A stretch of 64,000 nucleotides of DNA from Caldovatus sediminis. GTDB lineage: Bacteria > Pseudomonadota > Alphaproteobacteria > Acetobacterales > Acetobacteraceae. The position numbers were made by a program, and so were the translations under genes. The notes beneath the pieces were generated by a model. It was given only the letters and a program-made list of their open reading frames with translations. It did no database searches and had not been told where the DNA came from. The stretch lies in the NCBI RefSeq assembly GCF_014644455.1, contig NZ_BMKS01000001.1, positions 62,001-126,000 of the forward strand, in the 5' to 3' direction. Each line of letters begins with the position of its first letter. Position 1 is the stretch's first letter. Positions 29,532 to 38,780 of this stretch are shown one piece after another.

Positions 29532-32500
29532 TCACGGTGCCGCGCCCCATCCGCCCCCGCCCGGCGTCTCCAGCCCGAACACCTCGCCGGCGGCGAGGAA
29601 GGCGCGGTCGCAGCCCTTCAGCCATTCCACGCGCCCGTCCGCGCGCTCCACCCACTGCCGCCCCGGCGCGCCGTCCCGCCCGCCGGCGAGCCCGTGCGGG
29701 GCGACGGTGCGGCGCGAGGCGACGATCACCGCCTGCATCGGGCGGAGGAAGCGGATGCGCCGGCGCGCCCCGTCGCCGCCGCGCCAGCGCCCCGCCCCGC
29801 CGGAGCCGCGGCGGACCGAGAACTCCTCGAGCCGGACGGGGTAGCGCAGCTCCAGGATCTCCGGATCGGTCATGCGGGTGTTGGTCATGTGGGTCTGCAC
29901 CGGGCCGGTGCCGTGGAAGCCGGGCCCGGCGCCGGTGCCGCCCGCGACCGTCTCGTAGTACTGGTAGGCGGCGTCGCCGAACAGCACGTTGTTCATCGTC
30001 GCCTGGGCCGAGGCGCAGGCGCCGAGCGCGGCGAGCAGCGCGTTGCACGTCACCTGGCTGACCTCGGTGTTGCCGGCGACGACGGCGGCGCCGGGGCGGG
30101 GCGAGAGGAAGGTCCCCTCCGGCACCACGATCTCGAGCGGCGCGAGGCAGCCGTCGTTGAGCGGGATGTCCTCGCCGACCAGGCAGCGGAAGCAGTAGAG
30201 CACGACGGCGCGGCAGATCGCGGCGGGCGCGTTGAAGTTGCCGGGCCGCTGCGGCCCGGTGCCGGTGAAGTCGATCACCGCGCGGCGCCGGGCGCGGTCC
30301 ACCCGCACCGCGACGGCGAGCGGCGCGCCGTCGTCGAGCGCGGTGCGGAACGCGCCGTCCGGCAGGCGGTCGAGCACGCGGCGCACGCTCTCCTCGGCGT
30401 TGTCCATGACGTGGCGCATGTAGGCGCGCACCGTGTCGAGGCCGAACTCGCGCACCGCCCGGCGCAGCTCCTGCACCCCCTTCTCGTTCGCCGCGACCTG
30501 CGCCTTGATGTCGGCGAGGTTCACCTCCGGCGAGCGCGCGGGGTACTTCGCCGAGCGCAGCAGCGCGAGGAACTCCGCCTCGCGGATGCGCCCCCGCTCG
30601 ACGAGGAGGAAGTCGTCTATGACGACGCCCTCCTCCTCGAGCGTCGCGGAATCGGGCGGGGTGGAGCCGGGGGTGAGGCCGCCGATGTCGGCGTGGTGGC
30701 CGCGCGAGCCGACGAAGAAGAGGATCTCGCGGCCCTCCTCGTCGAACACCGGGGTGATGACCGTCACGTCCGGCAGGTGGGTGCCGCCGTTGTAGGGGTT
30801 GTTCAGCGCCACCACGTCGCCGGGCCTGAGGGTGCCGCCGCGCAGGCGGATCACCGTGCGCACGCTCTCGCCCATGGCGCCGAGGTGCACCGGGATGTGC
30901 GGGGCGTTCGCCACCAGCCGCCCCTCGGCGTCGAAGATGGCGCAGGAGAAGTCGAGCCGCTCCTTGATGTTGACGCTGAGCGCGGTGTTCTGCAGCACGG
31001 CGCCGGTCTGCTCGGCGATGCTCATGAACAGGTTGTTGAACAGCTCCAGCATCACCGGGTCGGGGCGGCCGGTCGCCGCGACGACGGCGTTCGGCCGCGG
31101 CTCGGTGCGGCGCAGGATCAGATGGTTGCGCGGCGTCACCTCCGCGCCCCAGCCCGGCTCGATCACGGTGGTGGCGTTGGCCTCGCGGATCAGGGCGGGG
31201 CCGGCGATGCGATCGCCGGCGCGGAGCGCCGCGCGGTCGAACACCGGGGCGGCGTGCTCGGCGCCGCCGGTGAAGAGGGCGACGCGGTCGATCGGGGCGA
31301 GCGGCTCATCCGGCGCGCGCGGCGGCAGCGCCGCCTCCTCCACCGGCTCGCCGGCGGCGGTGACCTCCGCCACCGCCGCCTCGACGATCACCGCCCGCTC
31401 GGGGGTGGCGAAGCCGAAGCGGCGGCGGTGCGCCTCGGTGAAGGCGGCGAGCACCTCCTCATGCGTCCCGAAGGGGACGGCGAGGAAGGCGTCGGTGCCC
31501 TCGTAGCGCAGGTGCAGCCGGCGCGCCGCCGTGATGCGCGCCTCCGGCGCGCCCTGGCGCAGCAGCTCGGCGCGGCCGTCGGCGGCCAGCGCCTCGAGCC
31601 GGCGGGCGAGCTCCTCCATCAGGCCCGGCGCCAGCGGCGCCTCCACCGCCGCCTCGCGGATCACGGTCTGGTCGGCGAGGCCCATGCCGTAGGCGGAGAG
31701 CACGCCGGCGAAGGGATGGATCAGCACCGTCTCCATGCCGAGCTCGTCCGCCACCAGGCAGGCGTGCTGCCCGCCGGCGCCGCCGAAGCACTGCAGGGCG
31801 TAGCGGGTGACGTCGTGGCCCTTCTGGATGCTCACCTGCTTGATGGCGTGGGCCATGCCGGCGACGGCGACGCGCAGGAAGCCCTCGGCCACCGCGCGCG
31901 GGTCCCGCGCCGGCTCGCCGGTGGCGGCGGCGATCTCCTCGGCCAGCGCGGCGAACCGCGCCCGCACCGCCTCGGCGTCCAGCGGCTGGTCGCCGCCGGG
32001 GCCGAAGATCGCCGGGAAGTGCGCGGGCTGGATCTTGCCCACCATGACGTTGGCATCGGTCACGGTGAGCGGCCCGCCACGGCGGTAGCAGGCGGGGCCG
32101 GGGACGGCGCCGGCGCTCTCCGGCCCGACGCGGAACCGCGCCCCGTCGAAGCGCAGGATCGAGCCGCCGCCCGCCGCCACCGTGTTGATCGCCATCATCG
32201 GCGCGCGCATCCGCACGCCGGCGACCACGGTCTCGAAGGCGCGCTCGAACTCCCCGGCGTAGAGGGCGACATCCGTGCTGGTGCCGCCCATGTCGAAGCC
32301 GATGATGCGGTCGAACCCGGCCATCGCCGCGGTGCGCGCCGCGCCGACGATGCCGCCGGCGGGGCCGGAGAGGATCGCGTCCTTGCCCTGGAAGCGCCCC
32401 GCCTCGGCGAGCCCGCCGTTCGACTGCATGAAGTAGAGCCGCACCCCCGGCAGCTCGCCCGCCACCTGCTCGACGTAGCGGCGCAGGATCGGCGAGAGGT

Positions 32501-33140
32501 AGGCGTCCACCACGGTGGTGTCGCCGCGCGGCACGATGCGCGGCAGGGCCGAGACCTGGTGGCTCAGCGAGACCTGGGAGAAGCCGATCTCGCGCGCGAT
32601 CGCGCCGAGGCGCAGCTCGTGCGCCGGATGCGCCCAGGCGTGCATCAGCACCACCGCGACGGCGCGGATGCCGTCGGCGAAGGCGGCGGCGAGCGCCGCC
32701 CGCGCCCCGGCCTCGTCGAGCGGCTCGATCTCCGCCCCGTCGGCGGCGATCCGCCCGCCGATCTCCGCCACCCGCTCGTGCAGCAGCTCGGGCAGGCGGA
32801 CCTCGAGGTCGAACAGCCTCGGCCGCGCCTGGTTGCCGATGCGCAGGAGGTCGGCGAAGCCGCGGTTGACCAGCAGCAGCACCCGCTCGCCCTTGCGCTC
32901 GAGCAGCGCGTTGGTGGCGACGGTGGTGCCCATCTTCACCGCCTCGATCAGCCCGGGCGGGATCGGCGCCGCGGGCGGCAGGCCGAGGCAGGCGCGGATG
33001 CCGGCCACGGCGGCGTCGCGGTAGCGGCCGGGATTCTCCGAGAGCAGCTTGCGCGTCGAGAGCCGCCCCGCCGGGTCGCGGGCGACGATGTCGGTGAAGG
33101 TGCCGCCGCGATCAATCCAGAACTGCCACTTTCCCGACAT
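29532..33140 (-). CDS. 5-oxoprolinase (HyuA-HyuB fusion)
   Basis: A 1202-residue ATP-dependent 5-oxoprolinase/hydantoinase, opening 5-oxo-L-proline to glutamate. The N-terminal HyuA part (to about 690) carries [44 protein letters not shown] and the metal-binding [13 protein letters not shown]. The HyuB part begins about residue 695 ([18 protein letters not shown]) and has [31 protein letters not shown] and [10 protein letters not shown]. The length equals the eukaryotic-type fused enzyme. I place the start at [13 protein letters not shown], where homology begins, with GGGCAGGG upstream; the much longer open frame is not coding. Confidence 0.93.
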   Translation of the reverse strand: MSGKWQFWIDRGGTFTDIVARDPAGRLSTRKLLSENPGRYRDAAVAGIRACLGLPPAAPIPPGLIEAVKMGTTVATNALLERKGERVLLLVNRGFADLLRIGNQARPRLFDLEVRLPELLHERVAEIGGRIAADGAEIEPLDEAGARAALAAAFADGIRAVAVVLMHAWAHPAHELRLGAIAREIGFSQVSLSHQVSALPRIVPRGDTTVVDAYLSPILRRYVEQVAGELPGVRLYFMQSNGGLAEAGRFQGKDAILSGPAGGIVGAARTAAMAGFDRIIGFDMGGTSTDVALYAGEFERAFETVVAGVRMRAPMMAINTVAAGGGSILRFDGARFRVGPESAGAVPGPACYRRGGPLTVTDANVMVGKIQPAHFPAIFGPGGDQPLDAEAVRARFAALAEEIAAATGEPARDPRAVAEGFLRVAVAGMAHAIKQVSIQKGHDVTRYALQCFGGAGGQHACLVADELGMETVLIHPFAGVLSAYGMGLADQTVIREAAVEAPLAPGLMEELARRLEALAADGRAELLRQGAPEARITAARRLHLRYEGTDAFLAVPFGTHEEVLAAFTEAHRRRFGFATPERAVIVEAAVAEVTAAGEPVEEAALPPRAPDEPLAPIDRVALFTGGAEHAAPVFDRAALRAGDRIAGPALIREANATTVIEPGWGAEVTPRNHLILRRTEPRPNAVVAATGRPDPVMLELFNNLFMSIAEQTGAVLQNTALSVNIKERLDFSCAIFDAEGRLVANAPHIPVHLGAMGESVRTVIRLRGGTLRPGDVVALNNPYNGGTHLPDVTVITPVFDEEGREILFFVGSRGHHADIGGLTPGSTPPDSATLEEEGVVIDDFLLVERGRIREAEFLALLRSAKYPARSPEVNLADIKAQVAANEKGVQELRRAVREFGLDTVRAYMRHVMDNAEESVRRVLDRLPDGAFRTALDDGAPLAVAVRVDRARRRAVIDFTGTGPQRPGNFNAPAAICRAVVLYCFRCLVGEDIPLNDGCLAPLEIVVPEGTFLSPRPGAAVVAGNTEVSQVTCNALLAALGACASAQATMNNVLFGDAAYQYYETVAGGTGAGPGFHGTGPVQTHMTNTRMTDPEILELRYPVRLEEFSVRRGSGGAGRWRGGDGARRRIRFLRPMQAVIVASRRTVAPHGLAGGRDGAPGRQWVERADGRVEWLKGCDRAFLAAGEVFGLETPGGGGWGAAP

Positions 33141-33237
33141 GAGCCCTGCCCGAACTGCGAAATGGCGCCGGAGAATGGGATCGCGTGCCGCTTCGGGCAA
33201 CCGCGCCGTTGTCCGGCGCCGCCGGCGCGGATTAGAA

Positions 33238-33810
33238 ATGCGTATGTCCCGGCTCGCCGTCGCCCTCCTCGCCCTGCTCTTCGCGCTGCCCGCCGCCCGG
33301 GCCGCACGGGCGCAGCAGGACACGGTCGTCTCCCGCCACGGCGCCTGGGTCCTGGTGCGCGACGGCCGCGCCGCCAACGGACCCTGCTTCCTCTCCCTCA
33401 CGACCGAGGAGACCCCCCCCGCCCTGCGGATGGACTGGGTGCCGCGGGAGGACGGCAGCCTGTTCCTGATCTTCGCGGTCCGCGGCCTCGCGCTGGCGCA
33501 GCCTGTGGCGCCGCGAAACCGCGTCGCCTTCGCCTGGCGGCCGGATGCGGCGGACGCGCCGGAGCGGAGCGCCGTCCTCACCCTGGCCGGCTTCCGGGTG
33601 GTGCAGGAGGAGCCGCGGGCGACGGTGATGCACGTCGCGATCGGCAGCCCCGAGCTGGTCCGCGGGTTCCTCGCCAACGCCGTCGGCACGGTGGGTCTCC
33701 GCCTCACCCTGCTGCGCGCCATCGAGGTCACCTTCGACACGCGCGGACTGCCGGAGGCCTGGATGGCGCTCAAGGCATGCAATCCGGCGGTCGGCGCCGC
33801 GCTGCCCTGA
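33238..33810 (+). CDS. Exported protein, possibly IalB-like
   Basis: About 190 residues with a clear signal peptide ([21 protein letters not shown]). The mature part is beta-rich, with [38 protein letters not shown] and, near the end, [22 protein letters not shown]. The last element resembles the C-terminus of invasion-associated locus B proteins, and two Cys (in GPCF and KACN) could pair. Similarity is weak, so the family is tentative. Met codons at 33238 and 33244 are both usable. It is divergent from 5-oxoprolinase with a 97-nt gap. Confidence 0.6.
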   Translation: MRMSRLAVALLALLFALPAARAARAQQDTVVSRHGAWVLVRDGRAANGPCFLSLTTEETPPALRMDWVPREDGSLFLIFAVRGLALAQPVAPRNRVAFAWRPDAADAPERSAVLTLAGFRVVQEEPRATVMHVAIGSPELVRGFLANAVGTVGLRLTLLRAIEVTFDTRGLPEAWMALKACNPAVGAALP

Positions 33811-33929
33811 CCCGCGCCCGGCGCCGGGCGGCCGCGGCGCCGGAGCGGGCCGGGCCGCTCCCGCGCGCGGCGCCCGCATGCTAGGAGCAGGCCTCGGCGC
33901 AGCGGCGGGCAGGCGGAGGACCGGCGGCC

Positions 33930-34706
33930 TTGGGCATCTGGGGCAAGATCATCGGCGGCGTGGCCGGCTTCGCCATGGGCGGGCCGCTCGGCGCCATGGT
34001 CGGCGCCGCGCTCGGCCACGCGGCCGACGAGGGCGCGCTGTCCGGCGCCGCCGGCGGGCGCCGCATCCCGCCGCACGCCGCCGACCTCGCCGCGCTGCTC
34101 GGCGGCAGGGAGAGCCTGTTCGCGATCGGCGTCGTGGTGCTCGCGGCCAAGCTCGCCAAGTGCGACGGGCCGGTGCGGCGGGCCGAGATCGACGCCTTCA
34201 AGCAGTACTTCCGCATCCCGCCCGAGAACCTGCGCGAGGTCGGCCGCCTGTTCGACCAGGCGCGCGAGAGCCCGGAGGGCTGGGAGCCCTTCGCCGAACG
34301 CCTCGGCACGGCCTTCGCGGACAACAAGGGCATGCTCGAGGACGTGCTGGCCGCGCTGTTCGGCATCGCGCGGGCGGACGGACCGCTGAACAGGGCGGAG
34401 CAGGGCTTCCTGCTCGGGGTGCACGCGCGCTTCGGCCTCGACGCTGCGGCATGGGAGCGGGCGCAGGGCGGCCGCACCCGGCCTCCGGACGCCGAGCTCG
34501 GCGTGGACCCTTACGGCGTGCTCGGCCTGACGCGGGAGGCGACGGACGAGCAGGTGCGCGCCGCCTGGCGCAAGCTGATGCGGGAGAACCACCCGGACAG
34601 CCTGGCGGCGCGCGGCGTCCCGGCGGAGTTCGTGCAGCGCGCGACGCGCAAGGTCGCGGAGATCAACGCCGCCTGGGACCGGATCAAGCGGGAGCGCCGG
34701 CTGTGA
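33930..34706 (+). CDS. DjlA-like TerB-DnaJ protein
   Basis: A 258-residue co-chaperone. The N-terminus ([25 protein letters not shown]) is a glycine-rich hydrophobic segment that may anchor it in the membrane, followed by a TerB-like helical domain (residues about 60-175) and a C-terminal J domain beginning [18 protein letters not shown] with the HPD tripeptide in [12 protein letters not shown]. The J domain stimulates DnaK ATPase. The start is TTG, supported by GGAGGA 9 nt before it. The next gene follows after 88 nt in the same direction. Confidence 0.88.
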   Translation: MGIWGKIIGGVAGFAMGGPLGAMVGAALGHAADEGALSGAAGGRRIPPHAADLAALLGGRESLFAIGVVVLAAKLAKCDGPVRRAEIDAFKQYFRIPPENLREVGRLFDQARESPEGWEPFAERLGTAFADNKGMLEDVLAALFGIARADGPLNRAEQGFLLGVHARFGLDAAAWERAQGGRTRPPDAELGVDPYGVLGLTREATDEQVRAAWRKLMRENHPDSLAARGVPAEFVQRATRKVAEINAAWDRIKRERRL

Positions 34707-34794
34707 GGGGCGCCGCCGGCCTCGCACGCGCCGTCCGCGCGGGGCGGCTCCCGGTCGAGGCCGACGCCATGCCGCGCCGCGCCGGGCCGGACCC

Positions 34795-35589
34795 GTGAGC
34801 GCGCCGCGCATCCGCGACCTCGCGAGTCCGAACCACGACGCGCGCCCGGCCGGCGCGCCGATCGACACGCTGGTGCTGCACTACACCGGCATGCGGACCG
34901 CCGCCGAGGCGATCGCCCGGCTGCGCGACCCGGTGGCGCGGGTCTCCGCCCACTACGTGGTGGAGGAGGACGGCGCGGTCTGGCGCCTGGTGCCGGAGGA
35001 GCGGCGCGCCTGGCACGCCGGCGTCTCCTTCTGGCGCGGGCGCGAGGGGCTGAACGACCGCAGCATCGGCATCGAGGTGGTCAATCCGGGCCACGAATGG
35101 GGCTACCGCCCCTTCCCCGCGCTGCAGATGGCGGCGGTCTGCGACCTCTGCCTCGCCATCCTCGCGCGGCATCCGATCCCGCCCTGCAACGTCGTCGCGC
35201 ACAGCGACATCGCGCCGGACCGCAAGCGGGACCCGGGCGAGCTGTTCGACTGGGAGGGCCTGGCGGCGAACGGCGTCGGACTGTGGCCGAGGGGGGTGGA
35301 AGGCGGCGATCCGGCAGTGCCGGCGGACGGCATGGTCCGCGCCGCGGCGCTGCTCGCGCGCATCGGCTACCGGGTGGCGGCGGCGCGGCCGGAGGTCGCG
35401 CTCGCCGCCTTCCAGCGGCACTGGCGGCAGGAGCGGGTGGACGGGGTGGCGGATGCGGGGACCCTGGCGCGGCTCGCCGCGGTGGCGGCGCTGTGCGAGG
35501 CGGAGCAGGACGCGCCGGCGGCGGCCGGGCCCCGCGTCGGCGGGCGCCGGGTGGTGGCCCGACGCCCTCCGCGTGCCGCGGAGCATTGA
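34795..35589 (+). CDS. N-acetylmuramoyl-L-alanine amidase (AmiD/AmpD type)
   Basis: A 264-residue zinc amidase of the amidase_2 family that cuts the bond between muramic acid and the stem peptide. Seen: [11 protein letters not shown] with the first zinc His, [37 protein letters not shown], and the second zinc His plus catalytic residues in [17 protein letters not shown] peptidoglycan-binding-like region follows (residues about 185-235, ending [16 protein letters not shown]). There is no obvious signal peptide, so a cytoplasmic AmpD-like recycling role or non-classical export is open. It starts at GTG. The RNase P RNA gene follows 31 nt later. Confidence 0.9.
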   Translation: MSAPRIRDLASPNHDARPAGAPIDTLVLHYTGMRTAAEAIARLRDPVARVSAHYVVEEDGAVWRLVPEERRAWHAGVSFWRGREGLNDRSIGIEVVNPGHEWGYRPFPALQMAAVCDLCLAILARHPIPPCNVVAHSDIAPDRKRDPGELFDWEGLAANGVGLWPRGVEGGDPAVPADGMVRAAALLARIGYRVAAARPEVALAAFQRHWRQERVDGVADAGTLARLAAVAALCEAEQDAPAAAGPRVGGRRVVARRPPRAAEH

Positions 35590-35620
35590 CCGGCGCCGCG
35601 CGCGTGCGCACATCTGCAGC

Positions 35621-36071
35621 GGCGCCAGACGGCCGGACGGCCGCCGGTCCCGCGGCGGCAGCGGCCGCGGCGGGGCTGGAGGAAAGTCCGGGCTCCACGG
35701 GAACGCGGTGCCGGCCAACGGCCGGCGGGGGAGTTCCGGCGGGCCGCGAGGCCCCTCGGCGCGACCCCAGGGAAAGTGCCACAGAGAACAGACCGCCCGC
35801 GCGCCGGTCGGCCCGCGGGCAAGGGTGAAACGGTGCGGCAAGAGCGCACCGCGTCCCCGGCGACGGGGATGGCACGGCAAACCCCACCGGGAGCAAGGCC
35901 GAATAGGGGCGGCCGGCGTGGTCCTCGCCTCGGCGGGGGCGGACGCGAGGGTGTTCCCGCCCTGCCGCCCGGGTTGGCCGCGAGAAGCCGGCGGTGACGC
36001 CGGCTCCAGAGGAATGGCCGTCCCCAGCCTTGCGGCTGGGACAGAACCCGGCTTACAGGCCGTTTGGCGCC
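35621..36071 (+). ncRNA. rnpB: RNase P RNA, bacterial class A
   Basis: The catalytic RNA of RNase P, which trims tRNA 5' ends. Its ends pair into P1: GGCGCCAGACGGCC at the 5' end pairs with GGCCGTTTGGCGCC at the 3' end over 14 bp with one G-U pair. Conserved core elements are in the right order: GAGGAAAGTCCGGGCTCC, AGGGAAAGTGCCACAGA, GGTGAAACGGTGCGG, GGCAAACCCC, GAGCAAGGCCGAATAGGG, then AGAGGAATGGCC and GACAGAACCCGGCTTACA near the 3' end. About 450 nt, in the class A range, with an intrinsic terminator directly downstream. Ends are set by the P1 helix and could be off by a few bases. Confidence 0.95.
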
Positions 36072-36086
36072 GCTTTCCCCCGATGT

Positions 36087-36121
36087 CCACAGGCTGTGGA
36101 TGGTGGCCTGTGGATTGTTTT
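36087..36121 (+). terminator. Intrinsic terminator of rnpB
   Basis: CCACAGGC pairs perfectly with GCCTGTGG across an 11-nt loop (one further T-A pair extends the stem) and is followed by ATTGTTTT. It begins 16 nt after the RNase P RNA P1 helix. The stem and loop also contain three TGTGGA elements that resemble 7-of-9 DnaA boxes, probably a by-product of the stem sequence. Confidence 0.75.
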
Positions 36122-36459
36122 CCGCAAAGAACAAACAACGAATTCTCGGAATCGGGGATGTCGTATGCCGGCCAGCGAAACGTCGTGAGAGAAGGGGCCG
36201 TTAAGGGACTGTAAAGACTATAGCTTTTCCGCAACACTCCGGACGGCCTTCGCGCCATTGCCCTTGCTGTCCCGTTCCATCCCGTGCTATCCCATATCCG
36301 CCCGCAGGAGACCGGACAGCTCGGGGGGGCGAGCGGTTCTCCGGGCGGGCGGTCGGGCGAGCCGGCGAGGTCGGGGGGCCTCGCCGGCCGCTGATCGGGC
36401 GGGGGAGCGCGGCCGCCGAAAGGCGGCCGCAGCCTTCAGGGGGGCTGGCAACCGGCGAG
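36122..36459 (+). promoter_or_regulatory. Promoter and long structured leader of the dcw operon
   Basis: An AT-rich island (36114-36235) inside GC-rich DNA ends in TATAGC (36219-36224), a likely -10; the -35 is not clear. Just upstream lie TTAA-N7-TAAA (36201-36215), one base off the CtrA box, and a GANTC site (36149-36153). A leader of about 230 nt follows. It holds the MraZ-type repeats and three hairpins: GCTCG/CGAGC at 36319-36334, a perfect 10-bp stem at 36361-36370/36379-36388, and a 9-bp stem with GAAA tetraloop at 36409-36430. No gene is seen. Confidence 0.55.
36261..36293. promoter_or_regulatory. MraZ-type operator: four repeats at 10-bp period
   Basis: CCC triplets begin at 36261, 36271, 36281 and 36291; the last three are in TCCCG, TCCCG and TCCCA, each separated by 5 nt. 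On the minus strand this reads (T/C)GGGA-N5 repeated, the layout known for MraZ sites upstream of mraZ in other bacteria. It sits in the transcribed leader about 165 nt before the mraZ start, which fits autoregulation of the operon. Confidence 0.7.
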
Positions 36460-36957
36460 ATGACCCCGTTCCTGGGCACCCATCTCGGCAAGCTGGACCG
36501 CAAGGGCCGCATCTCCGTCCCCGCCCCCTTCCGTTCGGTCCTGCAACGGTTCGGCTCCGACGTCCTCATCCTCCGCCCCTCGCACAGCCTGCCCTGCATC
36601 GAGGTCCACCCCGAGAGCGAGTTCCAGCGGCTGACCAGCGGCCTCCAGCGCCTTAACGCCTTCTCCGACCAGCAGGACGACCTCGCCACCGCGCTCTTCA
36701 CCGAGGCGCACGCCCTCCAGCCCGATGGCGAGGGGCGCCTGGTGCTGCCGGAGCCCCTCGTCGCCCATGCCGGGCTGACCGACGCGGTCGCCTGCCTCGG
36801 CCTCGGCAGCCTGTTCCAGATCTGGGAACCGGAGGCCGCCCGGCGCCGCATCGCCGAGGCGCGCCTGCGCGTCCGCGAGCGCGGCATGACCCTCCCCGCG
36901 CCGCCTGCGGCCGCGCCGAATCCCCCCCTCAACCCGACTCCGCGCGACGTGCCATGA
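36460..36957 (+). CDS. mraZ: Division/cell-wall cluster regulator MraZ
   Basis: A 165-residue MraZ with two AbrB-like (SpoVT-AbrB) swapped-hairpin domains: [20 protein letters not shown] in the first and [20 protein letters not shown] in the second; the DxxGR motifs are intact. MraZ forms ring-shaped oligomers that bind direct repeats upstream of its own gene and repress the dcw operon. The Pro/Ala-rich tail after residue 145 is slightly long. It is the first gene of the cluster and its stop overlaps the rsmH start in ATGA. Confidence 0.95.
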   Translation: MTPFLGTHLGKLDRKGRISVPAPFRSVLQRFGSDVLILRPSHSLPCIEVHPESEFQRLTSGLQRLNAFSDQQDDLATALFTEAHALQPDGEGRLVLPEPLVAHAGLTDAVACLGLGSLFQIWEPEAARRRIAEARLRVRERGMTLPAPPAAAPNPPLNPTPRDVP

Positions 36958-37955
36958 CCGCCGGCGACACCCACGTCCCCGTCATGCTCGCGGAGGTGCT
37001 GGCCATTCTCATGCCGCCCGGGCGCGAGGCGGCGGCGACGCCGCGCTTCTGCGACGCCACCTTCGGCGGCGGCGGCTATGCCGCCGCCATCCTCGAGGCC
37101 GCGCCGCGCTGCGTGCTGTGGGCGATCGACCGCGACCCCGACGCGATCGCCCGCGGCGCCGCCCTCGCCGCCCGCCACCCCGGCCGGCTGCACCTGATCG
37201 AGGGCCGCTTCGGCGACATGCTCGACCTGCTCGCCGCGCGCGGCGTCACCGAGCTTGACGGCGTGGTGATGGATCTCGGCGTCTCCTCCTTCCAGCTCGA
37301 CCAGCCGGAGCGCGGGTTCTCCTTCCGCGCCGACGGACCGCTCGACATGCGCATGGAGAAGCGCGGCCGCACTGCCGCCGACCTGGTGAACACGCTGCCC
37401 GAGGCGGAGCTCGCGAGGATCCTCTCGACCCTCGGCGAGGAACGGCACGCCCGGCGCATCGCCCGCGCCATCGTCGCCGCGCGCCGCATCGCCCCCATCG
37501 AGACCACCGGGCGGCTCGCCGAGATCGTGCGCAGCGCCGCCCCCCGCGACCCCTCGGGCATCGATCCCGCCACCCGCTCCTTCCAGGCGCTGCGCATCGC
37601 CGTCAACGACGAGCTCGGCGAGGTCGAGCGCGGCCTCGACGCGGCGGCGCGGCTGCTCGCGCCGGGCGGGCGGCTGGTCGTCGTCGCCTTCCATTCGCTC
37701 GAGGACCGCATCGTCAAGCGCTTCATGGCGGAGGCGGCGGGGCGCGCCGGCGCGCCGTCTCGCCACCATCCGGCCGCGCTCGCCGCGGCGCGCCGCGCCG
37801 CGCCCCGCTTCCGCCTGCTGACGCCGCGCGCGCTCCGCCCCGGCGCGGCCGAGATCGCCGCCAATCCGCGCGCGCGCTCGGCCCGGCTGCGCGCGCTCGA
37901 GCGTCCCGCCTCCGCCTCTCCCGCAACGCCTGCCACCCCCCGGGGGGCCGCATGA
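36954..37955 (+). CDS. rsmH: 16S rRNA (cytosine1402-N4)-methyltransferase
   Basis: A 333-residue RsmH (MraW), which methylates N4 of C1402 in the ribosomal P site. Seen: [13 protein letters not shown], the AdoMet-binding motif [37 protein letters not shown], the family signature [26 protein letters not shown] and [16 protein letters not shown]. It overlaps mraZ and ftsL by 4 nt each. Confidence 0.97.
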   Translation: MTAGDTHVPVMLAEVLAILMPPGREAAATPRFCDATFGGGGYAAAILEAAPRCVLWAIDRDPDAIARGAALAARHPGRLHLIEGRFGDMLDLLAARGVTELDGVVMDLGVSSFQLDQPERGFSFRADGPLDMRMEKRGRTAADLVNTLPEAELARILSTLGEERHARRIARAIVAARRIAPIETTGRLAEIVRSAAPRDPSGIDPATRSFQALRIAVNDELGEVERGLDAAARLLAPGGRLVVVAFHSLEDRIVKRFMAEAAGRAGAPSRHHPAALAAARRAAPRFRLLTPRALRPGAAEIAANPRARSARLRALERPASASPATPATPRGAA

Positions 37956-38767
37956 TCCGCCCGCTCACCCTCGTCAGCCTGCTCGCCGCGGGCGGCGCGG
38001 GGCTCTATCTCTATCAGGTCAAGCACTCGGTCTCGCTGCTGGACCGCGAGCTGCGCGACCTGCACCGCCGGATCGAGGCGGTGCGCGAGCACACCCGGGT
38101 GCTGCACGCCGAATGGGCCCTGCTCAACGAGCCGGAGCGGCTGCGCCAGGTGGCCGAGCGCTACCTCTCCGACCTCGTTCCGATGGCGCCGGCGCAGTTC
38201 GTGCGCCCGCAGGACCTCGAGCGCCGACTGCCGCAGCCGGTCGCCTTCGCCGGCGCGCCGGCGCCGTTCGGCTCGCCGCTCCTCGCGATGCCGGACGCGC
38301 CGGCCCCGGGCCCGGAACAGGCCGGCGCCGCGGTCGTCGTCGCGGCGGCCCCGCCGTCGCGCCCCGCCGGGGCGGGCTCCGATGGCGGCCGGACCGCTCC
38401 GACGGCCGGCGCGCCCGGACGCGCCGCGACGGAGACGGCGACGGTCGTGGCGCCCCTCGCCGCGGCGACCGTCGCCATGGCGGCGGCGCGGGGCGCGCGC
38501 GCCGGCGAGGCCCGTCCCGCCGCGGCCCCGCCCCCCGCCGCGGTCGGTTCCGTCCCCGCCGTCCCGGGCGCGGCGGCACCGGCGCGGCCGCGTGGCGGCG
38601 AGCGGCCGCCGCGGACGGCGGCGGAGGCGCCGCCGGCGGCGGTGGTGCCGGCGGCCGTCTCGGCACTCGGCGGCGCGCCGTCCCGCGCTCTCGCCCCGCC
38701 GGTGCCCTTCGGCGCCGTCGGTGCCGCCGTCGCCGCCTCGTTCCCGCCCCCCGCGCCGCCACGTTGA
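37952..38767 (+). CDS. ftsL: Cell division protein FtsL with long C-terminal extension
   Basis: The first 110 residues have the FtsL plan: a short cytoplasmic start, one transmembrane helix ([19 protein letters not shown]), and a periplasmic coiled coil ([20 protein letters not shown], then [17 protein letters not shown]) that pairs with FtsB to activate FtsWI. Typical members end near there. This protein continues for about 160 residues of Ala/Pro/Gly-rich sequence, making it 271 residues. It overlaps rsmH by ATGA. Identity is firm from position and the coiled coil; the tail's role is unknown. Confidence 0.88.
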   Translation: MIRPLTLVSLLAAGGAGLYLYQVKHSVSLLDRELRDLHRRIEAVREHTRVLHAEWALLNEPERLRQVAERYLSDLVPMAPAQFVRPQDLERRLPQPVAFAGAPAPFGSPLLAMPDAPAPGPEQAGAAVVVAAAPPSRPAGAGSDGGRTAPTAGAPGRAATETATVVAPLAAATVAMAAARGARAGEARPAAAPPPAAVGSVPAVPGAAAPARPRGGERPPRTAAEAPPAAVVPAAVSALGGAPSRALAPPVPFGAVGAAVAASFPPPAPPR

Positions 38768-38780
38768 GCCCCGCCTTCCC

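Noticed and set aside
27015-33884. A 2289-codon open frame opposite AsmA and 5-oxoprolinase
   Set aside because: Composition is Gly/Arg/Ala/His-rich without folds, and both minus-strand genes are clear; scarcity of stop codons in GC-rich DNA explains its length.
36080-36250. A replication origin, from DnaA-like boxes plus an AT-rich stretch
   Set aside because: Only three imperfect boxes, all within a terminator hairpin; no dnaA, dnaN, hemE or parAB nearby; the AT-rich stretch is better explained as the dcw promoter.
35081-36258. Several open frames through the rnpB region
   Set aside because: The RNase P RNA core and paired ends account for the sequence; the translations are low-complexity.
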